Shown: positions 27,300 through 38,930, counted from the stretch's first letter. The stretch: DNA of 64,000 bases from Neocallimastix lanati (nom. inval.) (GCA_016946835.1 JACVTC010000017.1:145001-209000), one strand, 5' to 3'. The notes: a model not told the origin generated them from the letters alone. A program made the numbers and translations.

Positions 27300-28227
27300 T
27301 TTTTTTTTTTTTTAATTTTTTTTATCTTTTTATTTTCCTATTTTTTTAATATATTATTTAAATATATTATTATTATATTCAGCAAAATGTTTGTAATACA
27401 AACACTCTATGTAACACTCAATAGTAATACTTCAAATATTATTACTTTAATAATTTAATTATTTAATGTATTATTAAAATAAATTAATTATCTAACATAT
27501 ATTAGATGTAATGCAATAATTAACTTTAATATATTATCTGTTACACATTTAATACTTTTTTTTTTATTCATGATAGATAACATATATATAAAATATATTT
27601 ATTTAATATATTTCTATTATATTAAATATAATAAAATACATAATAAAATACATATAAATACATAATAAATATATGTAAGATATTTAATAAAATACATTAC
27701 TAGTAAATTAAATATAAAATACATAAGAAAATACATAATAAATATATGTAAGATATTTAATAAAATACATTATAAATTAATGTAACATATTAAAAAGTAT
27801 TTATATTAAAAATAAAATAATAATATAAAAGATAAATATGATATTTTAATTATAAAAATAATTTTATACTAATAATCAAATAATATTAAGAAATTTAAAA
27901 AAAAAAATAAAAATAAATATAAATATAAATATAAATATAAATATAAATATAATCCTTTTTTAAATAATATTATTTATATTATATTTACACTACTTTACAA
28001 TATTATATTTTACTATTTATTTTATTTTATTTTATTTTATTTTACTCTTTGTTATATATTTTACATATATTAAATGCCTTATAATATTAATAATTAAAGT
28101 TTATTCAAAAACTATTGAACATAAATAATAATTAAAAAATAGATAAAAGGAAATTTTTTATAGCTTTTTAACATATTCCATATATTATTCATATATTATA
28201 AATTATAACCCATTCTATATTTTATAT

Positions 28228-28335
28228 ACAAATAGTTCAGCTTAGTGCTTTGCACCGACTCCAATCTATGTTGACTGCACTTATCGTATGTCTTACCGCC
28301 TTTTAGCTATGCTGTGCTAGGATTAATGGATTTTA
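28228..28335 (-). other. GC-richer islet, tRNA-like box A motif
   Basis: About 105 bp with roughly normal base composition in very AT-rich DNA. The minus strand contains TAGCTAAAAGG, a fit to the Pol III box A, and a weak box B-like GATTGGAGTCG about 43 bases downstream, the usual spacing. However, the T and acceptor stems do not pair, so it is not a working tRNA. The segment around TAGCTAAAAG resembles the end of the repeat at 34690-35200. Best read as a decayed copy of a tRNA-related dispersed repeat. Confidence 0.35.
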
Positions 28336-28414
28336 AGGAGTATTATGTATGTTGTTCATTCTTTCAACATATATTTGATATTTAATAATAACCATATGTT
28401 GATTATATATATTT

Positions 28415-28655
28415 AAATATAATATATTTTATATATTACTGTATTTATATATTTTATATATTACTGTATTTATATATTTTATATATATAATGTTTAGTAA
28501 AGTGCAAAACAAATAAATAAATATATAAATGGATATATAAATAAATATATAAATGGATATATAAATAAATATATAAATGAATATATAAATGAATATATAA
28601 ATAAATATATAAATAAATATATAAATAAATAAATATATAAATGAATATATAAATA
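28415..28655. repeat. minisatellites (TATTACTG- and ATAAATGGAT-type)
   Basis: Three copies of a roughly 24-bp unit containing TATATATTACTGTATTTA (28415-28490), followed by repeats of 12-24 bp built on ATATATAAATAAAT and ATATATAAATGGAT (28510-28655). Confidence 0.8.
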
Positions 28656-29295
28656 AAAGATCTAAATTTTATTTATATTTTATTTATAACTTAAAATAAA
28701 TAATATTAAATAAAGTTTTTATAAATTTAAGTATATTAAAACAAAAAAATTTTTTGTTTTTGTTTTTGTTAGAATTAAAGTTTAACATTATTAAATAATA
28801 AAATATAAACAAATAATTTAAATTTATTAAATTTTTTATTTTTTAGATAATAATTGAAATATAATAAATATTAAGCATAATATGAATATAGCATATAATG
28901 TGGCGTAAAATATTGCCATTATTTCTTATACCAGCACATGTTCTTATATTAAAAAGATATACTTTATAATAGTACTGCTTATTAAATTAACAAAAGGAAT
29001 AATTAAAAGAATAAAAGTGTAGTTAATCAATTTCTTATTTAAAAGATTAAGAGTCTCAGTGATACTCTTATGTTTTAAAAAACTTATAATTTATAGGTAC
29101 TGCTTTTAAATTTTAAATTTTAAAAAATTAATAATTAATATTTAAAATTCGATACTTTGATTTATAAAATATTATACAAAACTTAATAAATGACTCTTCT
29201 ATATTATTTCTAAAGAAAATACTGAAAATAATAGTATAAAATTATTTAAAATAATGAAAATTATTTAATATATCTTTGTTACTATGTAAATGTTT

Positions 29296-29362
<67 letters not shown>

Positions 29363-30449
29363 TTATAAAAGTTATTTCGAACCTATCTTTTGTAAATCTT
29401 GAGTATATTTATAATAAAATAATATTTAAAACAAATAATAATAACTAATTTTAAAATTTTTACAATATATTTTAAAAAATAAATAAAAAAAACTATTTAT
29501 AAATAATAAAATTGGAATAATTATGATACTATTTAACAAATAGCAAATAAATGATTCAGAATCTTTCAATAATTATTTGTAAAAAAAAAAATTCTTTTTA
29601 TAAATTAATAAATACATTTAAAAAAAAAATAAAAAATAAAAAAAAAAAGAAGGAAAATCTTTATATTATAATGATTATAAAAAAAATTAGAAAGAAAAGA
29701 TGAAATCAATATTTTAAATGAATATATTACAATTGAAATGACAGAATAATAATCAAATGAAAAAGATCATTTGAATTCTGTTGTACAAAATTATAATTAA
29801 TAATTAAAATTATTCTTAATTAAATAATCTTTAATTTTTGAATATAAATTAATTATATAATTAATTTATATACTTAATAATAATAATAAAACGTAGTTTA
29901 TAACAAAAAGTTTTATTTAAAAATCATCAATCGAAATATCATTAATATTTAATAATTCTTGATAATAATTTTTAAAAAATTTATAGTAAATTAATTTTTG
30001 ATTAGATTATTACTATAATATAATGAATATTAATTATGATCTTAATTACTAAAATAAAATATTCTAACTATTTAAATGAATGTTTTCTGTTATATCATAT
30101 AACTTAAAAAAAAAAAAAAAAAAATAATAATACTAAAATAATTCTTTATAATTAAATATAATTAAATGATTATTTTATTATTGTTATTATTATTTTTATA
30201 TTAATATTAATTTTATTTTTTAATTTTTACTTATAACTTTTATATTTATATCATCTATTTTTATATAGTAAAATGTTAATTTATTACTTTTATAAGTTAA
30301 ATATATTATATATAAGTTTATAATTAAAATAAAGACATCCTTAAAACATAATAATTCTGAAAAATAATTATAAAAAAAAAAATAATAAAATAAATAATAA
30401 AATAAATTCTTTATGAGATCATGACTTAATGTAATAAATATTAATTATG

Positions 30450-30545
30450 ATCAAAAAGCAATGTTGCTATAAACGCTAGTCTTCCACAAGCCAGTTATTC
30501 CTATAGTAACTTTTCTGACACCTCAAGCTAGGATCTAAAGGATCT
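30450..30545. other. GC-richer islet, possible repeat relic
   Basis: About 95 bp containing GCTAGTCTTCCACAAGCCAG and CTGACACCTCAAGC. In order and spacing, pieces such as GCTATA, TAGTCT, AGTTAT, GTAACT and CTGACA resemble the reverse complement of the 35110-35195 part of the repeat at 34690-35200, so it may be a diverged fragment of the same family. Confidence 0.35.
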
Positions 30546-30956
30546 TGATTTATTAAAATATAATATTTTAAATAAATGATTTTTATTTAAAATATATAAT
30601 AAAAATAATAAAATCTTTAACCCTAATTTAACATTATTTATTAAAATTATTTATTTATTTATTAAATCTTTAAAATGCCACATTTTCCAAAATTTTTCAC
30701 TTTCTCATATAATTTATTTTTTTTTTATTTCATTGTTAAATGTGTAGATATTTTTATTACGTAATATACATAACAATTATAATAATAAAAAATTAAATAA
30801 CATCAATAAATTCTATCAATAAATATAATAAAATAATAATTCTCTAATTAAAAATTTAAAAGAGGAAAATAAATAATGTTATCATTGAATAATGATAATA
30901 TTTTGATTATAATTAAAACTTTATTATAATACTTTAATATAGTGTAGTATTATGCA

Positions 30957-30988
<32 letters not shown>

Positions 30989-31304
30989 TAACTTATTTGA
31001 TTTTTCTAATAAAGCCACATTGGTATAACCTTATTCTGTATATATAATTTTTATTGTTTTAATTTTTAATTTTGTTTTCCATGTTTATTTCTAAAATATA
31101 AAATATATGTGTTATTAATTAAAAATAAATAAATAAATAAAATATATATAATAAATATATACATATAAAACACTATGTGTCATTTTTTATGTTTTCTGAA
31201 TCCACAACCTTAAATAATAAAAACTTATTTATTATTATTACTTATTTTTATTATACAATATTTTTTATAATTTATTTATTTATTTATTTATTTATTAATT
31301 TTTA

Positions 31305-31595
31305 TATTCAACCCTGATACTACGCTTTGAATTGAAGCATAGACCTTGATGATTGTAAATTTTCCAATCGCCAATGATTACACCCACTAGGGAGGAGTTA
31401 ATGGTTCCGTTCTGATGCTCGTGGTCATTAGAGATATATGTAGGAACGTTAGGAATGCATCTCCGGGCAGTGTGTAACGACGATTGAGAGCGGCGAAGCT
31501 GATACAGTATGCCAATAACTCATCACCTTACAGTTAATTAATAACTGTATGGCCATATGGGAGATGGGTACCCATATGTGCAAGTCTATGTTATT
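31305..31595 (-). repeat. GC-richer dispersed repeat, copy 1 (inverted)
   Basis: This block is the reverse complement of the first 310 bp or so of the copy at 34690-35200. Shared pieces (minus orientation here) include ATGGGTACCCATCTCC, GAGCATCAGAACGG, CTCCCTAGTGGGTG and GTAGTATCAGGGTTG. The copy stops at CAGGGTTG, exactly where the tRNA-like part of the other copy begins. By eye it is clearly diverged, so both copies are old. No coding frame was recognised. Confidence 0.8.
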
Positions 31596-31869
31596 GTTTT
31601 TAATTTTTATATTAATTGATTTATTTATGATATTTTAAAAATAAAATCTTTTAAATTTTTAAAGCTAATGGACAAAAAAATATGAATAAATAAGTTTCTT
31701 TTTAATTAAATATAACTTTATTTATATCTATACTTTTTTTTTTAATAACACAATTTAATATATATATATATATATCAACTATAATATATTATTTTATCAA
31801 TTTTTAAACTATGAATTAAAAATTTATTTTCTCTATTTTATTTATAAAGAGTTCTTCAAAAAATTTAAA

Positions 31870-32156
31870 ATTATTACCCATCAGCATTTGCATCAGCTTC
31901 ATTAATAATGTATTTTATATTCAAAAATATTTAGGGAGAGTAATTTCCTTCTTTTATTATTTGAAAAAAATATTGTATCTAAAGATATCAATGTTAATGT
32001 AGCAATAATACCAGAAACTAAAAATATTCCAAATTGGTATTCATTTAATTCTATGAATGTGTTAATGTTCTGATTATCATTAATATTACTGTAATCATTA
32101 TACTTCCTTCTTTTTTTTTTCAATTCTATATTTAAAAAAAAAAAATTCATTATCAT
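31870..32156 (-). pseudogene. relic of a membrane-protein C-terminus
   Basis: A minus-strand frame encodes a short polar stretch, one hydrophobic segment (FGIFLVSGIIATLTLISLDT) and a basic KRRK stop-transfer-like tail, the layout of a type I membrane protein end. It sits directly downstream, on the same strand, of the decayed coding block at 32380-33440, so it may be the last exon of that gene. No start or splice partners can be fixed. Family unknown. Confidence 0.4.
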
Positions 32157-32186
32157 TAGCTACTTTTATCTTTTGAGATAAATAAT

Positions 32187-32190
<4 letters not shown>

Positions 32191-32238
<48 letters not shown>
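32191..32238. repeat. poly-A run
   Basis: About 48 consecutive A, followed downstream by an ATT array (32285-32322). Confidence 0.9.
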
Positions 32239-32240
<2 letters not shown>

Positions 32241-32280
32241 ATAGAAATAGGGATAAAAAAAACATATAAACAAACATTTC

Positions 32281-32321
<41 letters not shown>

Positions 32322-32379
32322 TTTCTTTAATTTTTAAGTATTATTAATATTAAAAAATGAATATAATTTAAAATTTGAT

Positions 32380-33440
32380 ATTTACTTTAATAACTGGACC
32401 ACAATTAGTTTATGGGCAGAATAATGCTACGCTATTAATAATTTATTATTAAAAAAGTAAAAAAAATTTTTTTTTTACAGACACAATTATTGCTAACTAT
32501 AATAATATATTAATAACAATACTATTATTTTCACTATCACTAATATTAAGATTTCCTATTTTCACAATCTTTACTCTTACTATTATTAACAATATTATTT
32601 CTATTGTTATTATTAATAATTCTATATTCTTCGTTACTACTATCAGTACTTGATTTCATATTAGTCATATCTATCTGAGACAACAGTGTTTACATTACTA
32701 TTTGAAACTGGACTATATTTGGTAATTATAAAAAATTTTTCATAAAAAATTTCAATATCCTTAATATGTTTTATTCAAAATTCACGGAAAAGAAAGCATT
32801 TAGAAAAATCAATGTTCCAATCGAGTATTACTATTTTCTCTATAACAACAAGGATACCATTCTGGACAGTCGTCTTCAATTATATTGGCGGATTTGACAA
32901 TACAAGCATCGAATTTATATCCACATCTGACACGAAGTACCCATCGAAAATCAATGCTAAATTCAGGATACTTAAAGTTGAGTTTTAGGTAGTCTCTAGT
33001 TTTCTTAAATTCATTTTTCTAGATAACCCTTAGCCTTTAATTTGATTTTCTTGCCATATCTCTATCCTAATAGAAGTTTACAATTACTTTTTTTTTTTTT
33101 TTTTTTTTTTTGATGGAAATTTATCTAATTTGTCTGCTAAATTTTTTTTTTTACTTTCTATATCCCATGCATGATATCTACAACGTGATATATCTCAAAG
33201 CCAATTAGAGATTATACATTCGAGTTTTTTATCATTTTTTAAAACACCTTACCTGAGCGATCGCACATTTCACCGATAGAGGAGGAATGCTAAACACAAA
33301 AAAGGGATGTAAATCTATTCCCATTAGAGAAAATCCTTCAATCTAGTATAATTCTGTATTAACAAGGGTCTGTGTACTTTTCGTTCTTTCTTTGCTTAAA
33401 TCCAAGAAGAGGTATATAATACGAAATTTGTCCAATTACT
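32380..33440 (-). pseudogene. decayed Cys-rich coding block
   Basis: Several minus-strand stretches read as normal protein but are not in one open frame: a piece near 33340-33430 (IPLLGFKQRKNEKYTDPC), a piece near 33100-33230 (CRYHAWDIESKKKNLADKLD), a Cys-rich piece near 32815-32970 (FRWVLRVRCGYKFDACIVKS and DDCPEWYPCCYRENSN), and a polar piece near 32560-32700. Local GC is higher than in the flanks. This is a broken gene with several breaks. The RCGYKF-C-CPEWYPCC spacing is loosely like a chitin-binding (CBM18) Cys knot, but that is weak. Family unknown; a mobile-element origin is possible. Confidence 0.45.
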
Positions 33441-33540
33441 ATAGCAATAAAAAAAAAAAATAAAAATAAAATATAGTGATGTTTTTATTAAAAAATAATT
33501 TTATTTTAAATTTTTTTTTTTTTTAATTATTTTTAAATAG

Positions 33541-33604
33541 AAATTTAAGTGTTAATAATTTAAGTGGTTTTATTCCACATGAAATCATGAAATTAGAACA
33601 ATAA
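33541..33604 (+). pseudogene. leucine-rich repeat exon fragment
   Basis: After an acceptor-like TTTTAAATAG the plus strand reads NLSVNNLSGFIPHEIMKLEQ then stop. This is an excellent fit to one LRR unit of the plant-type LxLSxNNLSGxIPxEIxxL consensus. No neighbouring repeat units are visible, so it is a single orphan exon of a surface LRR protein. It abuts the ABC-transporter fragment on the opposite strand. Confidence 0.6.
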
Positions 33605-33705
33605 ACCATAACTCTATATCCAGAGTAGAAGTCGCTTTATTCAACAACAATATATTTGGATTATGAATCATCGTTTGTACGATGTCTACTCCCTGCTTCT
33701 GGGAG
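33600..33705 (-). pseudogene. ABC transporter NBD fragment
   Basis: The minus strand encodes SQKQGVDIVQTMIHNPNILL followed by LNKATSTLDIE. It aligns with the signature-to-Walker B stretch of ABC-B type ATPases, where the usual form is GGQKQRIAIARAxxxNPxILLLDEATSALD. The Walker B Asp-Glu pair reads Asn-Lys here, and Gly-Val replaces Arg-Ile, so the ATPase would be dead. No Walker A or transmembrane part was found nearby. It is an orphan piece of a host transporter gene. Confidence 0.65.
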
Positions 33706-34689
33706 GTACATATACGATTACTACTACTATTTTAATGATTTTGCATTTCATAAATTTAAAACAACAATAATTATGATAAAAATAAAAAAAAAAAATTTTT
33801 TTCTTTATTAAAAATAAAACTTTCTCAAGTATAAAAAAAATTTTTTTTTAATTTCATATTATTATTTATGCTTTAAATTTTTTGTTTTTTTTTTTGTTTG
33901 TTTCGTTTTAATAATTACTAATATATAGATTATAATATTACTTCAGAGTTTTATTTTTTTTAATATGTTATTAGTTTTATTAATTCAATACATATTCTTT
34001 TTTTTTTTTTATTTTTTTAAAAAAAAAAAAATTTAAATAAAAATTTTGTATATAATTATATATAAATAATATACATATATTTACAAAAAAGAATATAGGA
34101 AACTTTCTTGAACATTAATTATCATTGACCAATGCAAGTAGGAATTATCTTGCAATTATCATATTAAGAAGAGAAAAATAGAGTTGAATATAATTTTGAA
34201 CATTCCATTTTTTTTTTTTTTTTTTTTGTTATTATTAAATATTCTATATAACTACACAACAACTATAAAGGTCAATATTATAATTAAACTGTACAATATG
34301 TAACATCCTAAGTTCTTAATATAAGTATATTATTACTGGATTTCAATTAAAAAAAAATAAAATTAAAAAAAAATATATATATTTATTTTATTTATCGTAT
34401 TTTTTAATTTTTACTAGCAATTTCCATATAAGTTTATAATTCATTAGTTTATATATATAAACTAATAATTTAATAAAAATGATTTAATTACATATAAAAA
34501 TTAAAAATCAAATATTTAAATGAATGATATTCATTTCATATATCATCATATTAAAAAATATATATATTAATATGAAAAAGAAAATTCTTAAAATAGAAAA
34601 CAAAAAATTATAATGAAAGTTTTTTTTTTTTTTTTTTTTTTTTCAAATTTAAATAAAAATAATCTTATATATATATAAATACATAGACA

Positions 34690-35200
34690 CATACATAATG
34701 GGTACCTACCCATCTCCTATTGGTGCCCCAACAGTTATTACTATAGGTATGATGATATATGGCATACCAGTACATCGTCGCCACTTAACGACACGACGTT
34801 ACAAGTCTGCCTGAGGCTGAATTCACTATACATTCCTATTCCTATATATATTTCTATTGACCATGAGCATCAGAACGAGAACCATTTACTTCCCCTCCCT
34901 CCTAGTGGGTGGAATCATTGGTGTATTGGAATTTGTCTCGCCTAATTCCTATAGAATTAACCGGAGACATCATTAAGACCTATGATTATGTCGTAGTGTA
35001 GTATCAGGGTTGAGTGGTTAAGTAGCCAAGGGAAAGCCTTTCGGATAACCATCTGTGGTTGCATGATACCCCAAGGATAGACAACCTCAGTGCTTATTTG
35101 GTGCTATGTCGAGGATTTAAATGTCAGGCCACTACAGTAACCTGTAATGTCCCTTACAACTGACTAGACTAACATATAGCTAAAAGAAAACGTGATAATA
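34690..35200 (+). repeat. GC-richer dispersed repeat, copy 2, with tRNA-like module
   Basis: About 510 bp of near-normal composition. The first 310 bp match the inverted copy at 31305-31595. From about 34999 it continues with GGGTTGAGTGGTTAAGTAGC, close to the D-arm/box A of Ser/Leu tRNAs (GGCCGAGTGGTTAAGG type), and about 50 bases on with GTGGTTGCATGATACCCC, a degraded box B/T-arm. This suggests a SINE-like element or part of a larger non-LTR element. No reverse transcriptase or other coding frame was recognised. Possible smaller relics are at 28228-28335 and 30450-30545. Confidence 0.6.
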
Positions 35201-37160
35201 AACTACATTATTGGTATACAATTTTTTTTTTAACGGCAGCAACATAATTGATATACAATAAAATGATTTTTCAATATATGGATTAAAAAAGCTGTTATTT
35301 ATAAATTTGACAGCTTCATTATAGTATCAAATAGAATAGCTAAATAAAGTTAAGATAATAATTATATAAACTAATACTATAGCCTCCTAAATGGCTTATA
35401 CCAAATCGATATACTATTATGTTCGCTCGTTCGTTTGTTTTCTTGACTTATTTTTTTTGTTTTATTCATTAATTTATGAAATCATTTTTATCCGAGGGAA
35501 TTAATAAAAAATATATATATATATATAAAAAAAAAAAAAAAAAATAGAATATCTTTAAAATAGATGTAATATCCATAATTTCTCATATATATATATAAAT
35601 AAAAAGAATTTATTATAGTGAAATTTATTTACATTATCAAAGTTAACTTTGTTAATTTGATTTCTAAATCTTTACATATACATTTTTTTTTTTTTTTTTT
35701 TTTTTTTAATAAATTTAGAAAAAGTCATTAAAAAAATTTTTTTTCATTTTTTTTTTTTCTTTTGCCTTTTTCGAAATAAACATTAACTCTTAATAAGACT
35801 ACAAAAGATATTTTTATTCCGTATCATTAAAAAAAAAAAAAAAAAATTCCTAAAATAATATATATATATTTATTATTATTTATTTATTTATTTTTTTTAT
35901 TATTATTTTTTTTTTTATTTTTAAAAAGTTTTTATTCCTTCAGTATCGAGAATTCAATGAAATTTATTCCCTTTCTTCCAAGACAAAAAAATATATATAT
36001 TAATTCATGATCATATTATTCATTCATTCTTTTATTTTATTTTATTTAATTTAATTTCTATTTTTTTTTTTTTTTTCATAATCTTCATCATTCTCATATT
36101 AAATGACAATATATTAACATTAATAAAAATAGCATTATATTATTAACTATTAACTATTAATTCATAAAATAATAAAAAAAAAATAAAATAAAAAAATAAA
36201 AAATAAAAAATTTAATAATATAAAATAAAAATAATATAACTAATTAATTAATTAAAAATACTTAAAATTGATACATTCTTCATCTTTAATATACAATAAA
36301 AAAAAAAAAAATTCTTTATGAAGATAACTCAATTAATAATCTAAACAATTATAAACCTTTTACCTTCTAATTCCTTTAAGTTAATATTATAAATAATCAC
36401 TATTTCTCGGTTAAAAACTTAATATTCTATTCTTTTTTACTAATTTTTTTATTATCATAACCATATATATTATTAATATATGCATTAATTTTAATATTAT
36501 CAATTTTACATAAATAAATAATTCACATCTAACAAAATTACATAACTTTACTATAACCACTCTTAATATATTATTATATTTATATTTAAAATCAATTTTT
36601 TTAATTAATAAATATTATTATAATTTCTTATTTTAAATAAAAATACTATAATTTTTTATGTGATACATAATATTTACTTTTTTAAAATTCCACTTTTACA
36701 ATATTGCTTCCACACTTCTTTTTATTATTCATTTTAATTTCCTGAATTTATTTCCTCGATTAAACTTTTATTATTTAATTCCTAATAAAATGATATTTCT
36801 TTACAATTACTATAATTTATAACTTTTACAATTAAGTCCAATTAACCATTAATTTTATCCTTTTAATAAAAAATTTTCATATTTTCTTTTATAATTAATA
36901 TTTAATGATTTCCACAATAATATAAATATCAATAATTCTAAGGAAAAATATATCCATTAATACTTTGTCTCAAGTTGCTTCAATATAAATAAATTTTGTT
37001 TTTTCAACACATAAAATTGTAATTCATATGTTTATTTGTTTCTGTTTTTTCTTTTTTGAATTGTATAGTATGATTTTACAATCGAGTGAAAATTAATATG
37101 ATCATTCATAAAAATTTTTCCACCCTACATTTGACTATAAAATATTACAAATTCAAGTGT
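35201..37160. other. intergenic, no gene seen
   Basis: AT-rich sequence with T-runs (35688-35707, 36061-36076) and A-runs. The right end is the 3' flank of the eS28 gene. Nothing with coding or RNA character was recognised. Confidence 0.55.
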
Positions 37161-37696
37161 TTAACGAAGACGTCTGGCTTCACGTTCAGATTCAAGAAGG
37201 GTAAGGATATCACCTTCCTTAACTGGACCCTTAACGTTACGGATGATGGAACGGTTCTTATCATCAAGGAATTCGACACGGACTTGGGTAACACCACCAC
37301 TATATATTTATAAACAATATTGAAATTATTAGATTTTTAATTTTATTATATATATATAATTGTTAATTTCTTATTTATTTTCTTTTAAAAAAAAAATAAT
37401 AATAATAAATAATTACCGAGAACCGGTACGACCAAGAATCTTAATTACTTTAACGTCCTTTGGAGCTTGAGCACGATCCTATTAATTAACATATAATCAA
37501 ATAATTAATTTCTAATATAACAAAATAAAAAACAAACATCTCATTTTATCAATCTCTCTAATTCTTAACAACAAATAATTCATTATTTTTATTACATTCA
37601 TTTATTATATATTTAAACAATAACACATCCATCACTACAATTACTAAAACAACTCTACTTCATTTATATAAAAAAATAATAAACAAAAAATACCAT
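37161..37696 (-). CDS. RPS28: 40S ribosomal protein eS28 (RPS28)
   Basis: eS28 is a small-subunit protein at the mRNA exit channel. Three exons, 37694-37696 (ATG only), 37417-37478 and 37161-37299, give 67 residues, the normal eS28 length. The sequence [20 protein letters not shown], then [19 protein letters not shown], then [20 protein letters not shown] and EREARRLR is a near-perfect family match. The second and third exons are certain. The first exon is inferred: exon 2 begins with Asp in phase 0 right after an acceptor, and the only ATG found directly followed by a GT donor is at 37696-37694 (ATG|GTATTT). Codon choice is GC-richer than in neighbouring genes, as expected for a highly expressed gene. 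Confidence 0.93.
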
Positions 37697-37992
37697 TATT
37701 AATATATCCTGTAAAGTATTTTTCAAGAGAGAGTTGTAAAAATTTTTATTCTTACAAATTGAATATACAAAATTGAATCAATTTTTTAAATAATATGATT
37801 GGCTGTAAAATAAGCCACAAATATTTTTTATAAATACAAAATTTTTAAATTTTTAATTTTTACTAGTTTTTGAAAAAAAATTTTTCTTAAATAATATTAT
37901 GTACTTAATAAAGTATATATTATTATTGAAGAAAATAATAATTATTCAGCTTGGTAAATAGTTGAATATATATTATTTTTAATTTCAAAGTT

Positions 37993-38082
37993 GACTTTTA
38001 GTGATGAATACAAAAAATCATGCACCACCACACTGATGTAATGATGAAAATGGTTCCTTGAACCAAACTATTCTGAAAAGTC
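37993..38082 (+). ncRNA. box C/D snoRNA (snR40/U32-like, 18S guide)
   Basis: All four boxes are present in order: C GTGATGA (38001-38007), D' CTGA (38033-38036), C' TGATGA (38042-38047) and D CTGA (38073-38076). A terminal stem is formed by GACTTT (37993-37998) and AAAGTC (38077-38082). The 13 bases 38019-38031 (CATGCACCACCAC) are exactly complementary to the universal 18S rRNA segment GUGGUGGUGCAUG. Counting five from box D' targets the G that, from memory, is Gm1271 in yeast (snR40) and Gm1328 in human (SNORD32). The internal GGTTCCTTGAACC can form a small hairpin. The target of the D-box guide was not identified. The gene lies 297 bp from, and divergent to, eS28, so it is probably independently transcribed. 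Confidence 0.85.
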
Positions 38083-38794
38083 ATTTAATAAAAATAATTG
38101 TTATATTAAATTTAAAAATTAATTATACAATGTAATTGTTATGCATAATTTATATATATATTATATTTTTATGATTGATGTGTAATTTTTATTATAATTA
38201 TATACACTTTATGTATATATATTACTGTTGAGTATATAATTATTGTATTTATTTTTATTTTATTTTATTTTTTTTAAAGAAAAAATAATTTTAATACTAT
38301 ATTACGTAATATATATATATTTTTCATTATATGTATTATTTTTTTTTAATTTATTGTTCATTAACTAATTTCTTTGTGTATTCCTAATGAGCAAGAACAA
38401 CTATTATATTGAAGATTGTATATTATTTATATTACAATTTGTTTCGATGTATTTAAAGCTTATTTTTGATATATTTCACATATTTTAATATTTCCTCTTA
38501 AATTTAGTTATACTGAAAGATAATATAATTTATTGATGAATATGTGCATATTATTTTTTTTTTATTTATGACAAAATTTTTATAATCATTATAATCTATT
38601 TACTATTAATAATTACATATATTCTTTTCATATATTATCACTGAATTATTTTTAAATTTATTACTTATACTAAATAAAATAGTACTACGTTTTTATGGGT
38701 AAAACTTTCAAAATTTTTAAACCTTCAAATTTGTTTTTTCCTTGACATAACATTGTGTCCTTCTAACTATTCTATTTTAATCTCTTATTAAGAA

Positions 38795-38905
38795 TCTTTT
38801 TAAGAGTAAGGAATTTAGGGTATGTAATTATGTCAACTTTATTAATATATTTTATGAAAAAGAGTTATTAGCATTAATTGCTCTGAAATACGATTACATA
38901 GTAAA
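38795..38905 (-). repeat. third copy of the 11-kb direct-repeat unit
   Basis: On the minus strand it reads ATGCTAATAACTCTTTTTC, ATAAAATATATTAATAAAG, TTGACATAATTACATACCC and TAAATTCCTTACTCTTA, in the order seen at 11050-11130 and 11505-11585. It stands alone here with no partner copy nearby. Confidence 0.65.
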
Positions 38906-38930
38906 ATTTTCATATAATAATAATAATATT

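Larger units (their letters stand above)
26918..31304. other. gene-poor repeat-rich DNA
   Basis: Mostly AT simple sequence: T-run at 27272-27312, a duplicated segment of about 45 bp (27661-27705 and 27742-27786), TATAAA units (27910-27952), TTTTA units (28018-28043), minisatellites at 28415-28655, and a (TTTA)n tract at 29288-29363. Two GC-richer islets (28228-28335 and 30450-30545) stand out and are listed separately. No convincing gene was found. Confidence 0.6.

Noticed and set aside
28228-28335. tRNA gene on the minus strand
   Set aside because: Box A and box spacing fit, but T-stem and acceptor stem do not pair, so at most a tRNA-derived relic.
28415-28655. CRISPR-like regular repeats
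   Set aside because: Units are contiguous AT minisatellites without unique spacers, and the window is clearly eukaryotic.
38520-38650. Second box C/D snoRNA (TGATGA near 38534, CTGA near 38641)
   Set aside because: Boxes are too far apart, no terminal stem and no GC-richer guide; a chance match in AT-rich DNA.
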